A stretch of 64,000 nucleotides of DNA from an uncultured Anaerolineae bacterium (GCA_903875215.1 CAIQVH010000016.1:310001-374000), one strand, 5' to 3'. Numbered from the stretch's first letter, positions 34,409 through 43,203 are shown. Notes: generated from the letters alone by a model not told the origin. Translations and numbers: made by a program.

Positions 34409-35467
34409 TCAGCGCGGGTTGATCAAGGTGCCGATGACGTAGATCCACCACGGAATCAGCCCGCCGACGGCAGTAAGCGCAACAAGGCCAAGTCCAACGC
34501 TGATCCAGTCGATGCTGGTGAGACTTTCCTCGGCAGCTGTTTCGGTTTCGGGTTCGGGGAAAACCGGCTCGAGGGTGATGGGCTGCGAGCGACGCGTTTC
34601 GGCAGTGGGCGGCGGGGGTGAAAGGCGCACGGCGGCTGAGCGTTGCACCTGTCCAAATGTCATCAGGACGCGACCAAGCTGGTCGGCGGTGCGATAGCGT
34701 GCAGAGGGTTCCTTGGAAAGTACTTTTAGAATGATTTGTTCCAGCTCGGGAGTGATGGCGGGGTTGAGCTGGCTGGGTGGCTGCGGCGGCATTTCACGGT
34801 GCAGGCGGGCCAGGGTTTCAGGAGTGCGGGCCACGAAGGGCGGGCGCCCGGTGAGTAGTTCGTACATGACGATGCCGAGCGAGTAGACATCCGAGGCTGG
34901 GGAGGGGGCCTGCCCGGCGGCTTGTTCGGGAGAAAAATAGAGTGGTGAGCCCCAGACGACCTCGTGGCGCTCCTCGGGGTGGATGCTGGCGATGGCACGC
35001 GCAATGCCAAAGTCGGTCACTTTCAGCCGCCGGTCGGGGGTGACGAGCATGTTGTGGGGTTTGACATCGCAGTGCACCAGGCCGGCACGGTGGGCATATC
35101 CGATTCCGGCGCAGGCCTGTACTATGAGCGGCAGGGCGTCGTCGAGGCTGAATATCCCCAGGTTTTCCAGCATGGTTTTGAGATTGGTGCCCGGTACATG
35201 CTCCATGACAATGAACAGCTGGCCCTGGTCAAACCCAAAATCATGCACGGTGACGATGTTGGGATGGGATAGATTGGCCGCGGCCTTGGCTTCCTGCCGG
35301 AATCGCACCTGAAAATCGCCGTCGGCAGAATAATCGGGATGCAGAACTTTGATGGCGACGAAGCGCTCCAGCATCAGATCGCGGGCGCGATAAACCTGGG
35401 CCATGCCGCCGGTGCCGAGTGGTTCCAGAAGCTGGTAGCGATTGTTGAGCAGAGTTTGTGTGGACAT
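34409..35467 (-). CDS. Ser/Thr protein kinase (PknB-like) with C-terminal membrane helix
   Basis: A 352-residue Hanks-type kinase. It shows the GTGGMAQVYRARD glycine loop, VAIKVLHPD lysine, and DFGIARA. The catalytic loop reads HCDVKPHN (Asp134) so the Arg before the catalytic Asp is replaced by Cys133, a 'non-RD' form. After the kinase domain (about residues 1-265) come a Pro-rich linker and one membrane helix near the C-terminus (WISVGLGLVALTAVGGLIPWWIYVIG), with almost nothing beyond it, so there is no PASTA or other extracellular sensor. SD AGGAAAG supports the start at 35467 over the longer frame at 35482. Confidence 0.9.
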   Translation of the reverse strand: MSTQTLLNNRYQLLEPLGTGGMAQVYRARDLMLERFVAIKVLHPDYSADGDFQVRFRQEAKAAANLSHPNIVTVHDFGFDQGQLFIVMEHVPGTNLKTMLENLGIFSLDDALPLIVQACAGIGYAHRAGLVHCDVKPHNMLVTPDRRLKVTDFGIARAIASIHPEERHEVVWGSPLYFSPEQAAGQAPSPASDVYSLGIVMYELLTGRPPFVARTPETLARLHREMPPQPPSQLNPAITPELEQIILKVLSKEPSARYRTADQLGRVLMTFGQVQRSAAVRLSPPPPTAETRRSQPITLEPVFPEPETETAAEESLTSIDWISVGLGLVALTAVGGLIPWWIYVIGTLINPR

Positions 35468-35522
35468 AGCTTTCCTGACCAAAATTATATCATCTCATCT
35501 TCTCCATATTCTGTCGTCCCTT

Positions 35523-35528
35523 TATAAT
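35523..35528 (+). promoter_or_regulatory. -10 box 6 nt before the lipid kinase ATG
   Basis: Perfect TATAAT, then GGCGCC, then ATG (35535). No SD. This suggests a leaderless mRNA. Confidence 0.5.
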
Positions 35529-35534
35529 GGCGCC

Positions 35535-36476
35535 ATGCAATCTCTTTTGATTTTCAATCCCGCTGCCGGGCGGATTTCGGTGCGCCCGTATGTCTATCGG
35601 GCTGTGCGCGTTCTGCGTGAGGCGGGCTGGTCGGTGCGGATTGTGGCCACCCGCAGCGGCACCCATGCGACAGAACTGGCCAGGCAGGCTGCCGCAGATG
35701 GGTTGGAGGCGGTATTTGCCGTCGGCGGGGATGGTACCATGGGGCAGGTGGCTATCGGCCTGAGCGGGTCACATACTGCGCTGGGCGTGCTCCCGGCTGG
35801 AACGACCAATGTCCTGGCGCTGGAACTTGGCCTGGTGCCCTTTGAATGGTTCCGCCCCTGGGCGCTGGAGCAAAATGCCGGTCAACTGGCGCGCGGGCGG
35901 GTGGTGGATGTTGACCTGGGCCTATGCAATGGCCGCCCCTTTCTGCTTTGGAGTGGGCTGGGGCTGGATGCCCGAGTGATCCACTGGATTGAGCCGCGTC
36001 CGCGGCTGGCAAAATATGTGGCTGTGCCGCACTATTTCGTAGCGACCGTGCTGCAGGCCGCCAACTGGCCGGGTGTGGATGTGACGGTGCGGGCCGATGG
36101 CTGCGAATGGCGCGGCCATATTGTGCAGGGCGTGGCCTCCAATATTCGCCATTACCTGGGCGGATTATCTGACCTGACGCCCGATGCCCTGCTGGATGAC
36201 GGCCGGCTGGAACTCTGGCTGCTCTCCGGTTCCAACCTGTTTCACAGCCTGCGACACGGTTTTGGGTTAATGGGCGGCCGTCACTTGCGGGCCGCCGATT
36301 CTCATTGTATTCGCGCCCGGCGGTTCGAAATCCAGTTCAGTCAACCGGTCCCAACCCAACGTGATGGAGAACCGGACGGGTTAGCCAGCACCTTGATCTT
36401 TGAAAGCGCGCCCGGCGCACTGCGCATGCTTTTTCCCCGGCAGGCGCTGACCTTACTTCAACACCCGTCAGACTGA
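35535..36476 (+). CDS. second diacylglycerol kinase-type lipid kinase
   Basis: A 313-residue DAGK-family enzyme: SLLIFNPAAGRISVRPYVYR, the nucleotide loop GGDGTMGQVAIGL, LGVLPAGTTNVLALELGL and a GLGLDARVIHWIE block. It has the family's GTTNxLA form instead of GSGND, so it may use a different lipid from the copy at 10650-11567. ATG 35535 is chosen because the conserved domain begins there and a -10 box is 6 nt upstream; the open frame to 35442 would run through that promoter. It is followed by a Ca2+/H+ exchanger on the same strand. Confidence 0.87.
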   Translation: MQSLLIFNPAAGRISVRPYVYRAVRVLREAGWSVRIVATRSGTHATELARQAAADGLEAVFAVGGDGTMGQVAIGLSGSHTALGVLPAGTTNVLALELGLVPFEWFRPWALEQNAGQLARGRVVDVDLGLCNGRPFLLWSGLGLDARVIHWIEPRPRLAKYVAVPHYFVATVLQAANWPGVDVTVRADGCEWRGHIVQGVASNIRHYLGGLSDLTPDALLDDGRLELWLLSGSNLFHSLRHGFGLMGGRHLRAADSHCIRARRFEIQFSQPVPTQRDGEPDGLASTLIFESAPGALRMLFPRQALTLLQHPSD

Positions 36477-36505
36477 GAAGCATTTTATAGAAGGAGACGA
36501 ATCGG

Positions 36506-37579
36506 ATGAAAAAATGGAAAACCACTTTCCAGCAGCACCCATATGCCTTCCTCTTGTTGGTTTTACCCATCTTGCTTGTGGGTGAACTGTTGGATTGGCC
36601 GGCGGTGGTTATTTTTGGACTGGCGGCCCTGGGCGTTATCCCGCTGGCAGCTTACATTGGCGAGGCCACCGAAGCCCTGGCCGCATACACCAACCCGCGC
36701 CTGGGTGCATTGTTGAATGCCACCCTGGGCAACGCTGCCGAGCTGATCATCACAATCGTTGCAGTGCGGGCAGGTCTGCTTGAGTTGGTCAAAGCCTCCA
36801 TTACTGGTTCGATCCTGGGAAACCTGCTGCTGGTGCTGGGGTTTGCCATGGTCTATGGCGGCGCAAAACATGGAATTCAGACCTTCAACCGCCGTCAGGC
36901 CAGCCGCAATGCCATTTTGCTGGTACTTTCTGCCGTGGCGCTGGTCATTCCCTCCATGTTGAGTCACTATATCGGCGCGCAGGGTGACCCGAAGGTAGAG
37001 GCACTCAGCATTGGCGTCGCGATCGTCATGATCGTGCTGTACGCGCTTGGCCTGATTGACGCCAACCGTTCCATTGAAAGCCCTCTTTCGCATGAAATTC
37101 CCCAGTCTGTGCGCCCGCCCTATTCACTGGCCCAGGCCATTGGAATCCTGGCGGCTTCCACGCTGGCAATTGTCTGGCTCTCCGAGGTGCTGGTCGGTGC
37201 GGCGGAAGCGGTCATTTCGGGGCTGGGGATTTCCGAGTTTTTCCTCGGCATCATCCTGATCCCGTTGATTGGCAACGTGGCCGAGCATTTCGTCTCGGTT
37301 CAGCTGGCCGGGAAGAATAAGATGGATTTGAGCGTGGAAATTGCCATTTCCTCCAGCCTGCAGATTGCCCTGTTTGTGGCTCCTCTGCTGGTATTTATCA
37401 GCCTGGCCCTGGGAAATCCGCTCCAGTTGATTTTTAACCAGATGGAATTACTGGCCCTGTTGCTGGGCGTGTTCATCTCGGCCCTGGTCTCGGCGGATGG
37501 CGAATCAACCTGGCTGGAAGGGGCCGGATTGCTGGCCATTTATGTTATCCTTGGGCTGGCGTTCTTCTTGATGTCCTAA
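36506..37579 (+). CDS. Ca2+/H+ antiporter (CAX family)
   Basis: A 357-residue membrane exchanger with about eleven helices, in two homologous halves. Each half has the acidic CaCA motif: GNAAELIITIVAVRAG in the first and IGNVAEHFVSVQLAGKNKMD in the second, plus SITGSILGNLLLVLG. These are the CAX signature repeats. It exports Ca2+ (or Mn2+) in exchange for protons. SD AAGGAG. It is 29 bp downstream of the lipid kinase and may share its transcript. Confidence 0.92.
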   Translation: MKKWKTTFQQHPYAFLLLVLPILLVGELLDWPAVVIFGLAALGVIPLAAYIGEATEALAAYTNPRLGALLNATLGNAAELIITIVAVRAGLLELVKASITGSILGNLLLVLGFAMVYGGAKHGIQTFNRRQASRNAILLVLSAVALVIPSMLSHYIGAQGDPKVEALSIGVAIVMIVLYALGLIDANRSIESPLSHEIPQSVRPPYSLAQAIGILAASTLAIVWLSEVLVGAAEAVISGLGISEFFLGIILIPLIGNVAEHFVSVQLAGKNKMDLSVEIAISSSLQIALFVAPLLVFISLALGNPLQLIFNQMELLALLLGVFISALVSADGESTWLEGAGLLAIYVILGLAFFLMS

Positions 37580-37592
37580 CCTGGCAGGAGTT

Positions 37593-38081
37593 ATGAAAAC
37601 CGACCTTCGTTCATCTCCGATGTTGCGTGCCCTGGGCGGCGCGGTGCTCTTGGCCGCGATCCTGTTTGTGGGTGCCTGGGCCTGGGCGGCTGCCAGCCAA
37701 CCGCCTCGCCCCGACCCGGCCGGGCTGATGGCGGAAATGACGGTTTTCCCGGCCCCCAGCGGCACTCCGCGCGCCGAGGTTGTTCCCACCGATCCCTATG
37801 CTCCTCCACCCACCCAAACGGTTATCCCCGGCCAGCTTGAAATTGGCGTTTACGCCAAAATCATTGGCACCGATGGCCAGGGGTTGCGCATCCGCTCCAC
37901 TCCCGGCCTGAATGGTGAACAGCAATTCCTCGGTTTTGATGCGGAAGTTTTCCGCATTCAGGATGGCCCAACCGAAGTGGATGGTTATACCTGGTGGTAC
38001 CTGGTTTCCAATTATGACGATGGCCGCGCCGGTTGGGCGGCCTCCAATTTTCTCGAATTCGTTCCCTCTCCCAATCCATAA
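37593..38081 (+). CDS. membrane-anchored SH3-like domain protein
   Basis: A 162-residue protein with one N-terminal membrane helix (residues about 12-33), a Pro/Thr-rich linker, and a C-terminal bacterial SH3-like domain (VYAKIIGTDGQGLRIRSTPG, then WWYLVSNYDDGRAGWAA). Such domains often bind cell-wall glycan or peptide. SD AGGAG. It follows the CAX gene by 13 nt and is followed by a DUF971 gene. Confidence 0.78.
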   Translation: MKTDLRSSPMLRALGGAVLLAAILFVGAWAWAAASQPPRPDPAGLMAEMTVFPAPSGTPRAEVVPTDPYAPPPTQTVIPGQLEIGVYAKIIGTDGQGLRIRSTPGLNGEQQFLGFDAEVFRIQDGPTEVDGYTWWYLVSNYDDGRAGWAASNFLEFVPSPNP

Positions 38082-38084
38082 GCC

Positions 38085-38432
38085 ATGAAGGAAAAACCGC
38101 TCAATATCACTGCCAATCGCGCCCGCCTGGACATGACCATCACCTGGGGTGACGGTCACACCAGCCTGTATCCGTTTTCCCTGCTGCGAGCCGCCTGTCC
38201 TTGCGCTCAGTGCCGCGGCGGGCATGAGAAGATGTCCCCCGAACCGGACCCTGAGATTTTTTCTGTGCAGCTGGAAGAAACCCCGGCCACCCGGCTGGCG
38301 AACATCAAGCCCACCGGGGCCTATGGCATTACCCTGGTCTGGGAAGATGGTCACGACTATGGCATTTACAACTGGCATTACTTGCGGGCTGCCTGCCCAT
38401 GCCCCATCTGCCGCGCCCCGCAGCGGAAATAA
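38085..38432 (+). CDS. DUF971 domain-containing protein
   Basis: A 115-residue cytosolic protein. It has the DUF971 motifs LDMTITWGDGHTSLYPFSLL, RAACPCAQC and a repeat at the C-terminus, YGIYNWHYLRAACPCPIC, so two CPCxxC clusters probably bind zinc or an Fe-S cluster. The domain is the N-terminal module of gamma-butyrobetaine hydroxylase and is often linked to Mrp/ApbC Fe-S carriers. It has no own SD and lies 3 nt after the upstream stop, so it should be translationally coupled. Confidence 0.88.
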   Translation: MKEKPLNITANRARLDMTITWGDGHTSLYPFSLLRAACPCAQCRGGHEKMSPEPDPEIFSVQLEETPATRLANIKPTGAYGITLVWEDGHDYGIYNWHYLRAACPCPICRAPQRK

Positions 38433-38464
38433 CCTGGGAAAAGATTCCACCCTGGCCGACCCCA

Positions 38465-38508
38465 AAAAAAGACCCTGCAAAGCTGGAACTCAGCGCAGGG
38501 TCTTTTTT
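38465..38508. terminator. bidirectional terminator
   Basis: AAAAAAGACCCTGC and GCAGGGTCTTTTTT form a strong stem (38465-38478, 38495-38508) between two convergent genes. Confidence 0.9.
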
Positions 38509-38532
38509 CTTCGCCTGGCGGCATAGGTGACT

Positions 38533-40398
38533 TTATGGCGTGGCTGTGGCCGTCGGCTGCTTGGTATTGGTCGGTTTGAGAGTCATCGTCGGCTGGCGCG
38601 TATCGGCGGGTCGGGGTGTTTTGGTGGGCGTGCTGCTAATCAACGGCGTGACGGTTGGTGTTGGGGTAGGGGATGCGAACTGATCCAGCTGGCGCTGGGC
38701 TTCGGCGCGCCGTTCGGCTGGGATGTCCTGCTCGGGCAGGGAGAGCAGTTCCTTCCAGGCTTTGATGGCGGCTGAAGGGGCGTTCAGGTTTTGGTTGGCC
38801 AGCGCGCTGATATACAGATATTGACCCCGTTCGCGGTTGTCGGCTGCCATTTTTTCCACCGGGCTGATGGTTAGATAGGCTTTGCCCCATTCTTCCAGCG
38901 CCAGGTAGGCTCGCGCCAGGCCTTCGGTGTTGCGGAAGGAATTGGCGTTGAGATCCACTGACTTTTGGAAACTTTCCAGCGCAGATTCATTTTTCCCTTG
39001 GGCCAGCAGGGATTCGCCCTGCCAAAAATAGGCTTCCGAATGAGTCTTATCCAGGCGCAGGGCCTGGTCCAGATATTTCTGGGCCGAGTCGTAATCCTGG
39101 CGGTCGATGTAGGCCGCGCCCAGCACCGTGAACGCATCCGCGTTATCAGGCTGATACTGGACATAGGTTTCGAGCACCTGCACCGCCTGGTCGGTTTGGC
39201 CGTTGGCGTGGTAGGCCATCCCCAACACGAGATATCCCTCCAGCAGGGTCAAATCTAACTGGTTGGCCTGTTGGGCCGCTTCCAGTGCGGCGGGGTTCTC
39301 TTTTTGCGCCAGCAGGATGCGCGCCAGCAGCACTTTGACCAGCGGCGAGCCCGGAGAAATCACATCCGCCTGTTCCGTATCCGCCCGGGCGGCGGCATAA
39401 TCTCCGGCGCGCAGGAAATATCCGGCGCGTTCCAGGTAGGCTTCTGCGTAATTTGGATCCAGGTCAATGGCCAGGTTCAAATCAGAGAAGATATTGGCGT
39501 TGGGATTGAGCGCCAGGTTGGTACGCGCCCGCCCGAGATAGCTGGGCGCAAAATTGGGGTTGGCGCGCATGGCCCCGGCATAATAACCGAGCGCTTCGTT
39601 GTAACGTTTGGCCATCCGGCGGGCCTCCCCGGCGAAAAACAGCGCATCAGCTGAGCCCGGTTCGGCGGTGGCCACCTGCTCCATTAACAGCACGGCATTG
39701 TCCCATTGGCCCTGGTTATAAGCCCGGATGGCTCCGCGATAGCTGTCCATCGATGCGCCGGTGTGCGGAGTGGCCGCATAAACCGGTGTGGGCGTGTACG
39801 TTTCGGCCAGTTGGAGCGCCAGGCCGGGCCGAACCGTCGGCGCATCGGGCGCATTGGCGTTCTTGTAGGGTGTCACGGTCGGGCGCGGCGTTCCGACGAT
39901 CACCACCTGGGGGGCTGCCGGGCGGTTGACGTTTAAAAAGCGCAAGCCAAAGAACGTCCCGCCAAGGATCAACCCTGCCACACTAAAAATCACCGCCAGC
40001 TTCAAAACCGGGCTGCCCGTCAGCCGTTTCATCACCGGCTCTTGGGGCTGCTCCTCAACCAGTTTCACCTTGTTCTCCCACGGGCGCGGGTGATTCATCG
40101 GAAACGGCGTGATCGACTCATCTGGAGGCAGCGCTCCCATCAGCAGCAGTCCCCGCCGCGCCGCCGCATTCGTCGGATCGAGCTTCAAAGCGGCCTGCAG
40201 GCAGTAAAGCCGCTCTTTTTGCGTTTCCATGGCTGCGCTCAACCAGACCCAATACAGCGGGTTATTCTGATCGGTCTGCAACAACTTGGTCAGGAGCTCT
40301 TTCGCCTGGGCGAATTTCTCCTGTCGGATGGCCTCGATGGCGTGCTGAAGCATTTTCTCTTGCGCGGTAGGTTCAGGCGGGAGTAAATCTGGGTTCAT
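38533..40398 (-). CDS. tetratricopeptide-repeat membrane protein
   Basis: A 621-residue protein. The N-terminal 90 residues hold cytoplasmic TPR-like helices (NPLYWVWLSAAMETQKERLY), a membrane helix follows at about 125-148, and then about eight TPR units (residues 215-560; typical YLERAGYFLRAGDYAAARAD and AYIDRQDYDSAQKYLDQALR). The last 60 residues are Pro/Thr-rich. The long TPR part should be outside the membrane. It may act as a scaffold for surface or secretion complexes. It is expressed from a promoter whose -10 is 6 nt from the ATG. Confidence 0.85.
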   Translation of the reverse strand: MNPDLLPPEPTAQEKMLQHAIEAIRQEKFAQAKELLTKLLQTDQNNPLYWVWLSAAMETQKERLYCLQAALKLDPTNAAARRGLLLMGALPPDESITPFPMNHPRPWENKVKLVEEQPQEPVMKRLTGSPVLKLAVIFSVAGLILGGTFFGLRFLNVNRPAAPQVVIVGTPRPTVTPYKNANAPDAPTVRPGLALQLAETYTPTPVYAATPHTGASMDSYRGAIRAYNQGQWDNAVLLMEQVATAEPGSADALFFAGEARRMAKRYNEALGYYAGAMRANPNFAPSYLGRARTNLALNPNANIFSDLNLAIDLDPNYAEAYLERAGYFLRAGDYAAARADTEQADVISPGSPLVKVLLARILLAQKENPAALEAAQQANQLDLTLLEGYLVLGMAYHANGQTDQAVQVLETYVQYQPDNADAFTVLGAAYIDRQDYDSAQKYLDQALRLDKTHSEAYFWQGESLLAQGKNESALESFQKSVDLNANSFRNTEGLARAYLALEEWGKAYLTISPVEKMAADNRERGQYLYISALANQNLNAPSAAIKAWKELLSLPEQDIPAERRAEAQRQLDQFASPTPTPTVTPLISSTPTKTPRPADTRQPTMTLKPTNTKQPTATATP

Positions 40399-40404
40399 GC
40401 CATG

Positions 40405-40433
40405 AGTTTAGCACAGCCCGTCGAGGCGGGCAA
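40405..40433 (-). promoter_or_regulatory. promoter for a leaderless TPR gene mRNA
   Basis: Minus strand: TTGCCC (40433-40428), a 17-bp spacer, TAAACT (40410-40405), CATGGC and then ATG (40398). There is no SD. Confidence 0.6.
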
Positions 40434-40486
40434 GCGCTTCTGGCGTAAAAAAAAACCATCTTCTGCCTCCCCTGGGTGGAATGTGG

Positions 40487-40492
40487 GATAAT
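40487..40492 (+). promoter_or_regulatory. -10 box 6 nt before the LysM lipoprotein ATG
   Basis: GATAAT, then TCCAGC, then ATG at 40499, without an SD. Poor -35. This is the divergent partner of the TPR gene promoter. Confidence 0.4.
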
Positions 40493-40498
40493 TCCAGC

Positions 40499-41452
40499 AT
40501 GGTTAACTGGATTCTGCGTCGCGACTGGCTTTTGCTCGTACCCCTGGCATGGTTCGGGCTGGCAGGTTGTTCCACGACTGGAACAACCGCCCCGGCTCCC
40601 TTGCTTCCGTTAAACCTGCCTCTATACGCCACTGCGACAGTACCCCTCAGCCCCACCTTCACCCCGGCCGCCAGCCCGCCGCCTGTTCCTACATCCACGC
40701 CGGTCATCCACATCATTGTAGCCGGGGATACCCTCAGCAGCCTGGCGCTGCATTACAACCTGACTCTGGCCGAATTGCTGGCAGCTAACCCCGGCATCCA
40801 GCCGCAAGCCCTGGTCGTTGGGCAGACGCTTCAAATTCCGGCGGCAGGGTCCGTGATTGCGGCATTGCCCACTCCTGCCGCGGTAACACTGGGCCAGGTC
40901 AGCTGTTTTCCTTCGGGGGGCGGCCTGTTTTGCCTGTTGCCGCTCCAGGGATCGGATGGTATGCTGCTCGAAAATGTCAGGGTACAAATTCTGCTGCTCG
41001 ATGCCAGCGGCCAGGTGCGGGCCAGCCAGGAAGCCCTGCTGCCCCTGAACAGTCTCCCGGCTGGGAAAACGCTCCCGGCGCTGGCCTTTTTCCCGGGGCT
41101 GGACACCGCCAGCGGCTGGCAGGCCCGCGTTCTAACCGCCATCCAGCCCTCCACCGCCGAATCCAGGTATCTGGATATACAAGTGCAAAATCTGCTGGTG
41201 GGTATTGATTGGGGTGGGCGTTCTGCCACGGTGCAGGGACAGGTGGCTTTGCCTGCTGGCGCCAGCCCGGCGCGGGTCATCTGGTTGGCCGGGGTTGCCT
41301 ACGATGCGCAAGGCCGTCCGGTCGGCGCCCGGCGCTGGGAATGGGCGGGGATGCCTCCTGCTGACGGAGCGCCGTTGCCATTTTCTTTTTCCGTGTATAG
41401 TGCCGGCCCACCGATTGCGCGCGTGGAAGTGCTGGCCGAAGCCCGTCCGTAA
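40499..41452 (+). CDS. LysM-domain lipoprotein
   Basis: A 317-residue exported protein with a lipobox-type signal (WFGLAGC), a Pro/Thr-rich linker, and one LysM domain (residues about 72-115: HIIVAGDTLSSLALHYNL, LLAANPGIQPQALVVGQTL) that binds peptidoglycan. The C-terminal two thirds (about 125-317) are beta-rich and may form Ig-like or related domains; I do not recognise them. The start at 40499 is supported by the signal peptide and a -10 box; the longer frame to 40481 adds only a few residues and would run through the -10. Confidence 0.82.
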   Translation: MVNWILRRDWLLLVPLAWFGLAGCSTTGTTAPAPLLPLNLPLYATATVPLSPTFTPAASPPPVPTSTPVIHIIVAGDTLSSLALHYNLTLAELLAANPGIQPQALVVGQTLQIPAAGSVIAALPTPAAVTLGQVSCFPSGGGLFCLLPLQGSDGMLLENVRVQILLLDASGQVRASQEALLPLNSLPAGKTLPALAFFPGLDTASGWQARVLTAIQPSTAESRYLDIQVQNLLVGIDWGGRSATVQGQVALPAGASPARVIWLAGVAYDAQGRPVGARRWEWAGMPPADGAPLPFSFSVYSAGPPIARVEVLAEARP

Positions 41453-41462
41453 GTCGAATACA

Positions 41463-41492
41463 AAACTCCCCCGGCCATGACCGGGGGAGTTT
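41463..41492. terminator. terminator between two convergent lipoprotein genes
   Basis: AAACTCCCCCGG/CCGGGGGAGTTT (41463-41474, 41481-41492) is a perfect 12-bp stem around CCATGA. The T-tract is short. Confidence 0.8.
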
Positions 41493-41502
41493 GTCAGGAG
41501 GT

Positions 41503-42903
41503 TTACCAGACCAGCCAGGATTCAGACGAACAGACCGGCGTGCTTCCCGGTTGGGACAGGCACACTTTGTAAGCGATAATTTGGCCCCTCGTTGTCTTGG
41601 ATAGTCGGATTTTTAGGTAAGTTGAGCCGCTAGTTGAGGTGGGCGGGAAGTGCAGGCTTTGCACCGTGCCATCCGGTAAGTTGATTTCGATAGCAGGTTC
41701 CATATTTTGCATGGGCAGGTTGGGCGTGGTGTTATAGGCCAGCACGCCCAGGATTTGTTCCTGGCCTGGGGCCACGGTCGGGCTGCTTTCCCATACGATC
41801 AGCTTGATTTGTCCGCTCGTGACGTTTTGCATGGCGAGGTAAAGATGTCCGAGCGGGGCAGGGTGAATCTGGTTTTCGGGTGGGGCGGCCGGGTCAAAAT
41901 CCAGGCAGTAATAAGTGAAGCACTGCCGGCGGATGCCGTTGACATTGAAAAGCTCGGTCGTTGGGATTCCTGAATTGTTCGCTCCGCCGTTCTGGGCGAT
42001 GTATTTTAAGAAGCGCGTGGGGACATTGTGCCCCAGGTTGGCGATCGGGTCGATGGGCAGGAAGACCATCAGTTCATTGTCGAGGGCCGGGGCGAGTTTA
42101 TCCGGTTGTATTCCAGTCAGCGCGGGCAGTTGGCGCAGTTGGACGTTTTTGAGGTCGTTTGGCGACACGGTAATGACGACATTTTCATAGACCTGCTCCA
42201 GCAGGCCGTCAGCTGTGAGGTAGGGCGCGGTGAGGGGTGCTCCGGGGAAATTATCTCCCAGGGATTGGGTGAAGGTGATAAATGGTTGGGGCAGATAATC
42301 CTGGGCATCAATGACTGCATCTGAGCGGGGGGCAGAACAACCCTGGCCCAAATAGTTTTGACGGCAGGCAATCAAGCCATACGGAATCAGGTGGACTCGC
42401 TTCTGCGAATCTCCAAGCTCCAGGTAGAAGCCTAATTTTTCGAAATATTGTTCGTAGCGGTTCTGGTCAGAATTGAACCGTACTTCAGTGAGTGGCTGGC
42501 CGACAAAACGTACCCCGCCTAGTTGGTCGAAGAAAGGAATGAAATCTACATAAACCAGGTGCCCGTTCAGGTAACGCACGCCGGGCAGGTTGTCAGCAAT
42601 TGTCAGGCCTGGGTCGCCGGTCAGGAATTTTTTCCCGAGGGGTTCAAAATTGTATCGTTCTCCGGCGGGCAGACTTTCATCATAGATCATCAGGGCGTTT
42701 TCGGTAAATTGCAGCAGCCGCGAGCCATCTTGAAACATGGTTCCCTGCCCGGCCCCGAGGGTGGTTTCTCCGCCCATCAGGTTGTAAAAGTCACTAAAGC
42801 GAGCGTCGATGGCGACGTTCGCTGCCGTTTGTGATTCTGAACACCCCATCAATCCCATTGCCATCAAGCCGATGATCAAGATGAAAGCAAGTTTCTTGTA
42901 CAT
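41503..42903 (-). CDS. large lipoprotein of unknown function
   Basis: A 466-residue exported protein. From ATG 42903 the N-terminus reads MYKKLAFILIIGLMAMGLMGC, a lipoprotein signal with the lipid-attachment Cys at residue 21. The open frame to 42978 would add 25 residues ahead of the signal and is not preferred. The mature part begins with repeats of a globular beta-type domain (FYNLMGGETTLGAGQGTMFQ, FFDQLGGVRFVGQPLTEVRF) that look like two related units of the kind found in surface lipoproteins. The C-terminus (about 360-466) is Ig-like. I do not recognise a family. It is near two palindromes upstream (43088-43106, 43204-43229). Confidence 0.7.
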   Translation of the reverse strand: MYKKLAFILIIGLMAMGLMGCSESQTAANVAIDARFSDFYNLMGGETTLGAGQGTMFQDGSRLLQFTENALMIYDESLPAGERYNFEPLGKKFLTGDPGLTIADNLPGVRYLNGHLVYVDFIPFFDQLGGVRFVGQPLTEVRFNSDQNRYEQYFEKLGFYLELGDSQKRVHLIPYGLIACRQNYLGQGCSAPRSDAVIDAQDYLPQPFITFTQSLGDNFPGAPLTAPYLTADGLLEQVYENVVITVSPNDLKNVQLRQLPALTGIQPDKLAPALDNELMVFLPIDPIANLGHNVPTRFLKYIAQNGGANNSGIPTTELFNVNGIRRQCFTYYCLDFDPAAPPENQIHPAPLGHLYLAMQNVTSGQIKLIVWESSPTVAPGQEQILGVLAYNTTPNLPMQNMEPAIEINLPDGTVQSLHFPPTSTSGSTYLKIRLSKTTRGQIIAYKVCLSQPGSTPVCSSESWLVW

Positions 42904-43087
42904 TTTTTCTGCCTGGATTGTGCAAGAGCCTGTATTTCGGAAGGTTGGAAACGAGCTGCAATGAGCTTTTGTTGCCATAAAAACGATTCGCTAAAACGAG
43001 GATGTTTCAATCACTGTCTGGCCAGAGGTTTTTGGAGCACAGGTTGCACCAATCCAAATTTAGTTTACTACATGATTTATCAAGATT

Positions 43088-43106
43088 TTTATACTTCAGG
43101 TATAAA
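43088..43106. promoter_or_regulatory. 19-bp palindrome upstream of the large lipoprotein gene
   Basis: TTTATAC-TTCAG-GTATAAA is a perfect 7+7 inverted repeat in an AT-rich spot 185 bp before the lipoprotein ATG. It may be an operator, or simply promoter-rich DNA. The rest of 42904-43304 has no coding signal. Confidence 0.45.
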
Positions 43107-43203
43107 TAAAGTATAGAGATTGACTGTTTCACCTGTGCCGGTTTTGTTGTTGTTTTTTGGAGTTTCTTGCCTGGTAATGTGGGTGGAGTGAAAGGACGCA
43201 GAA

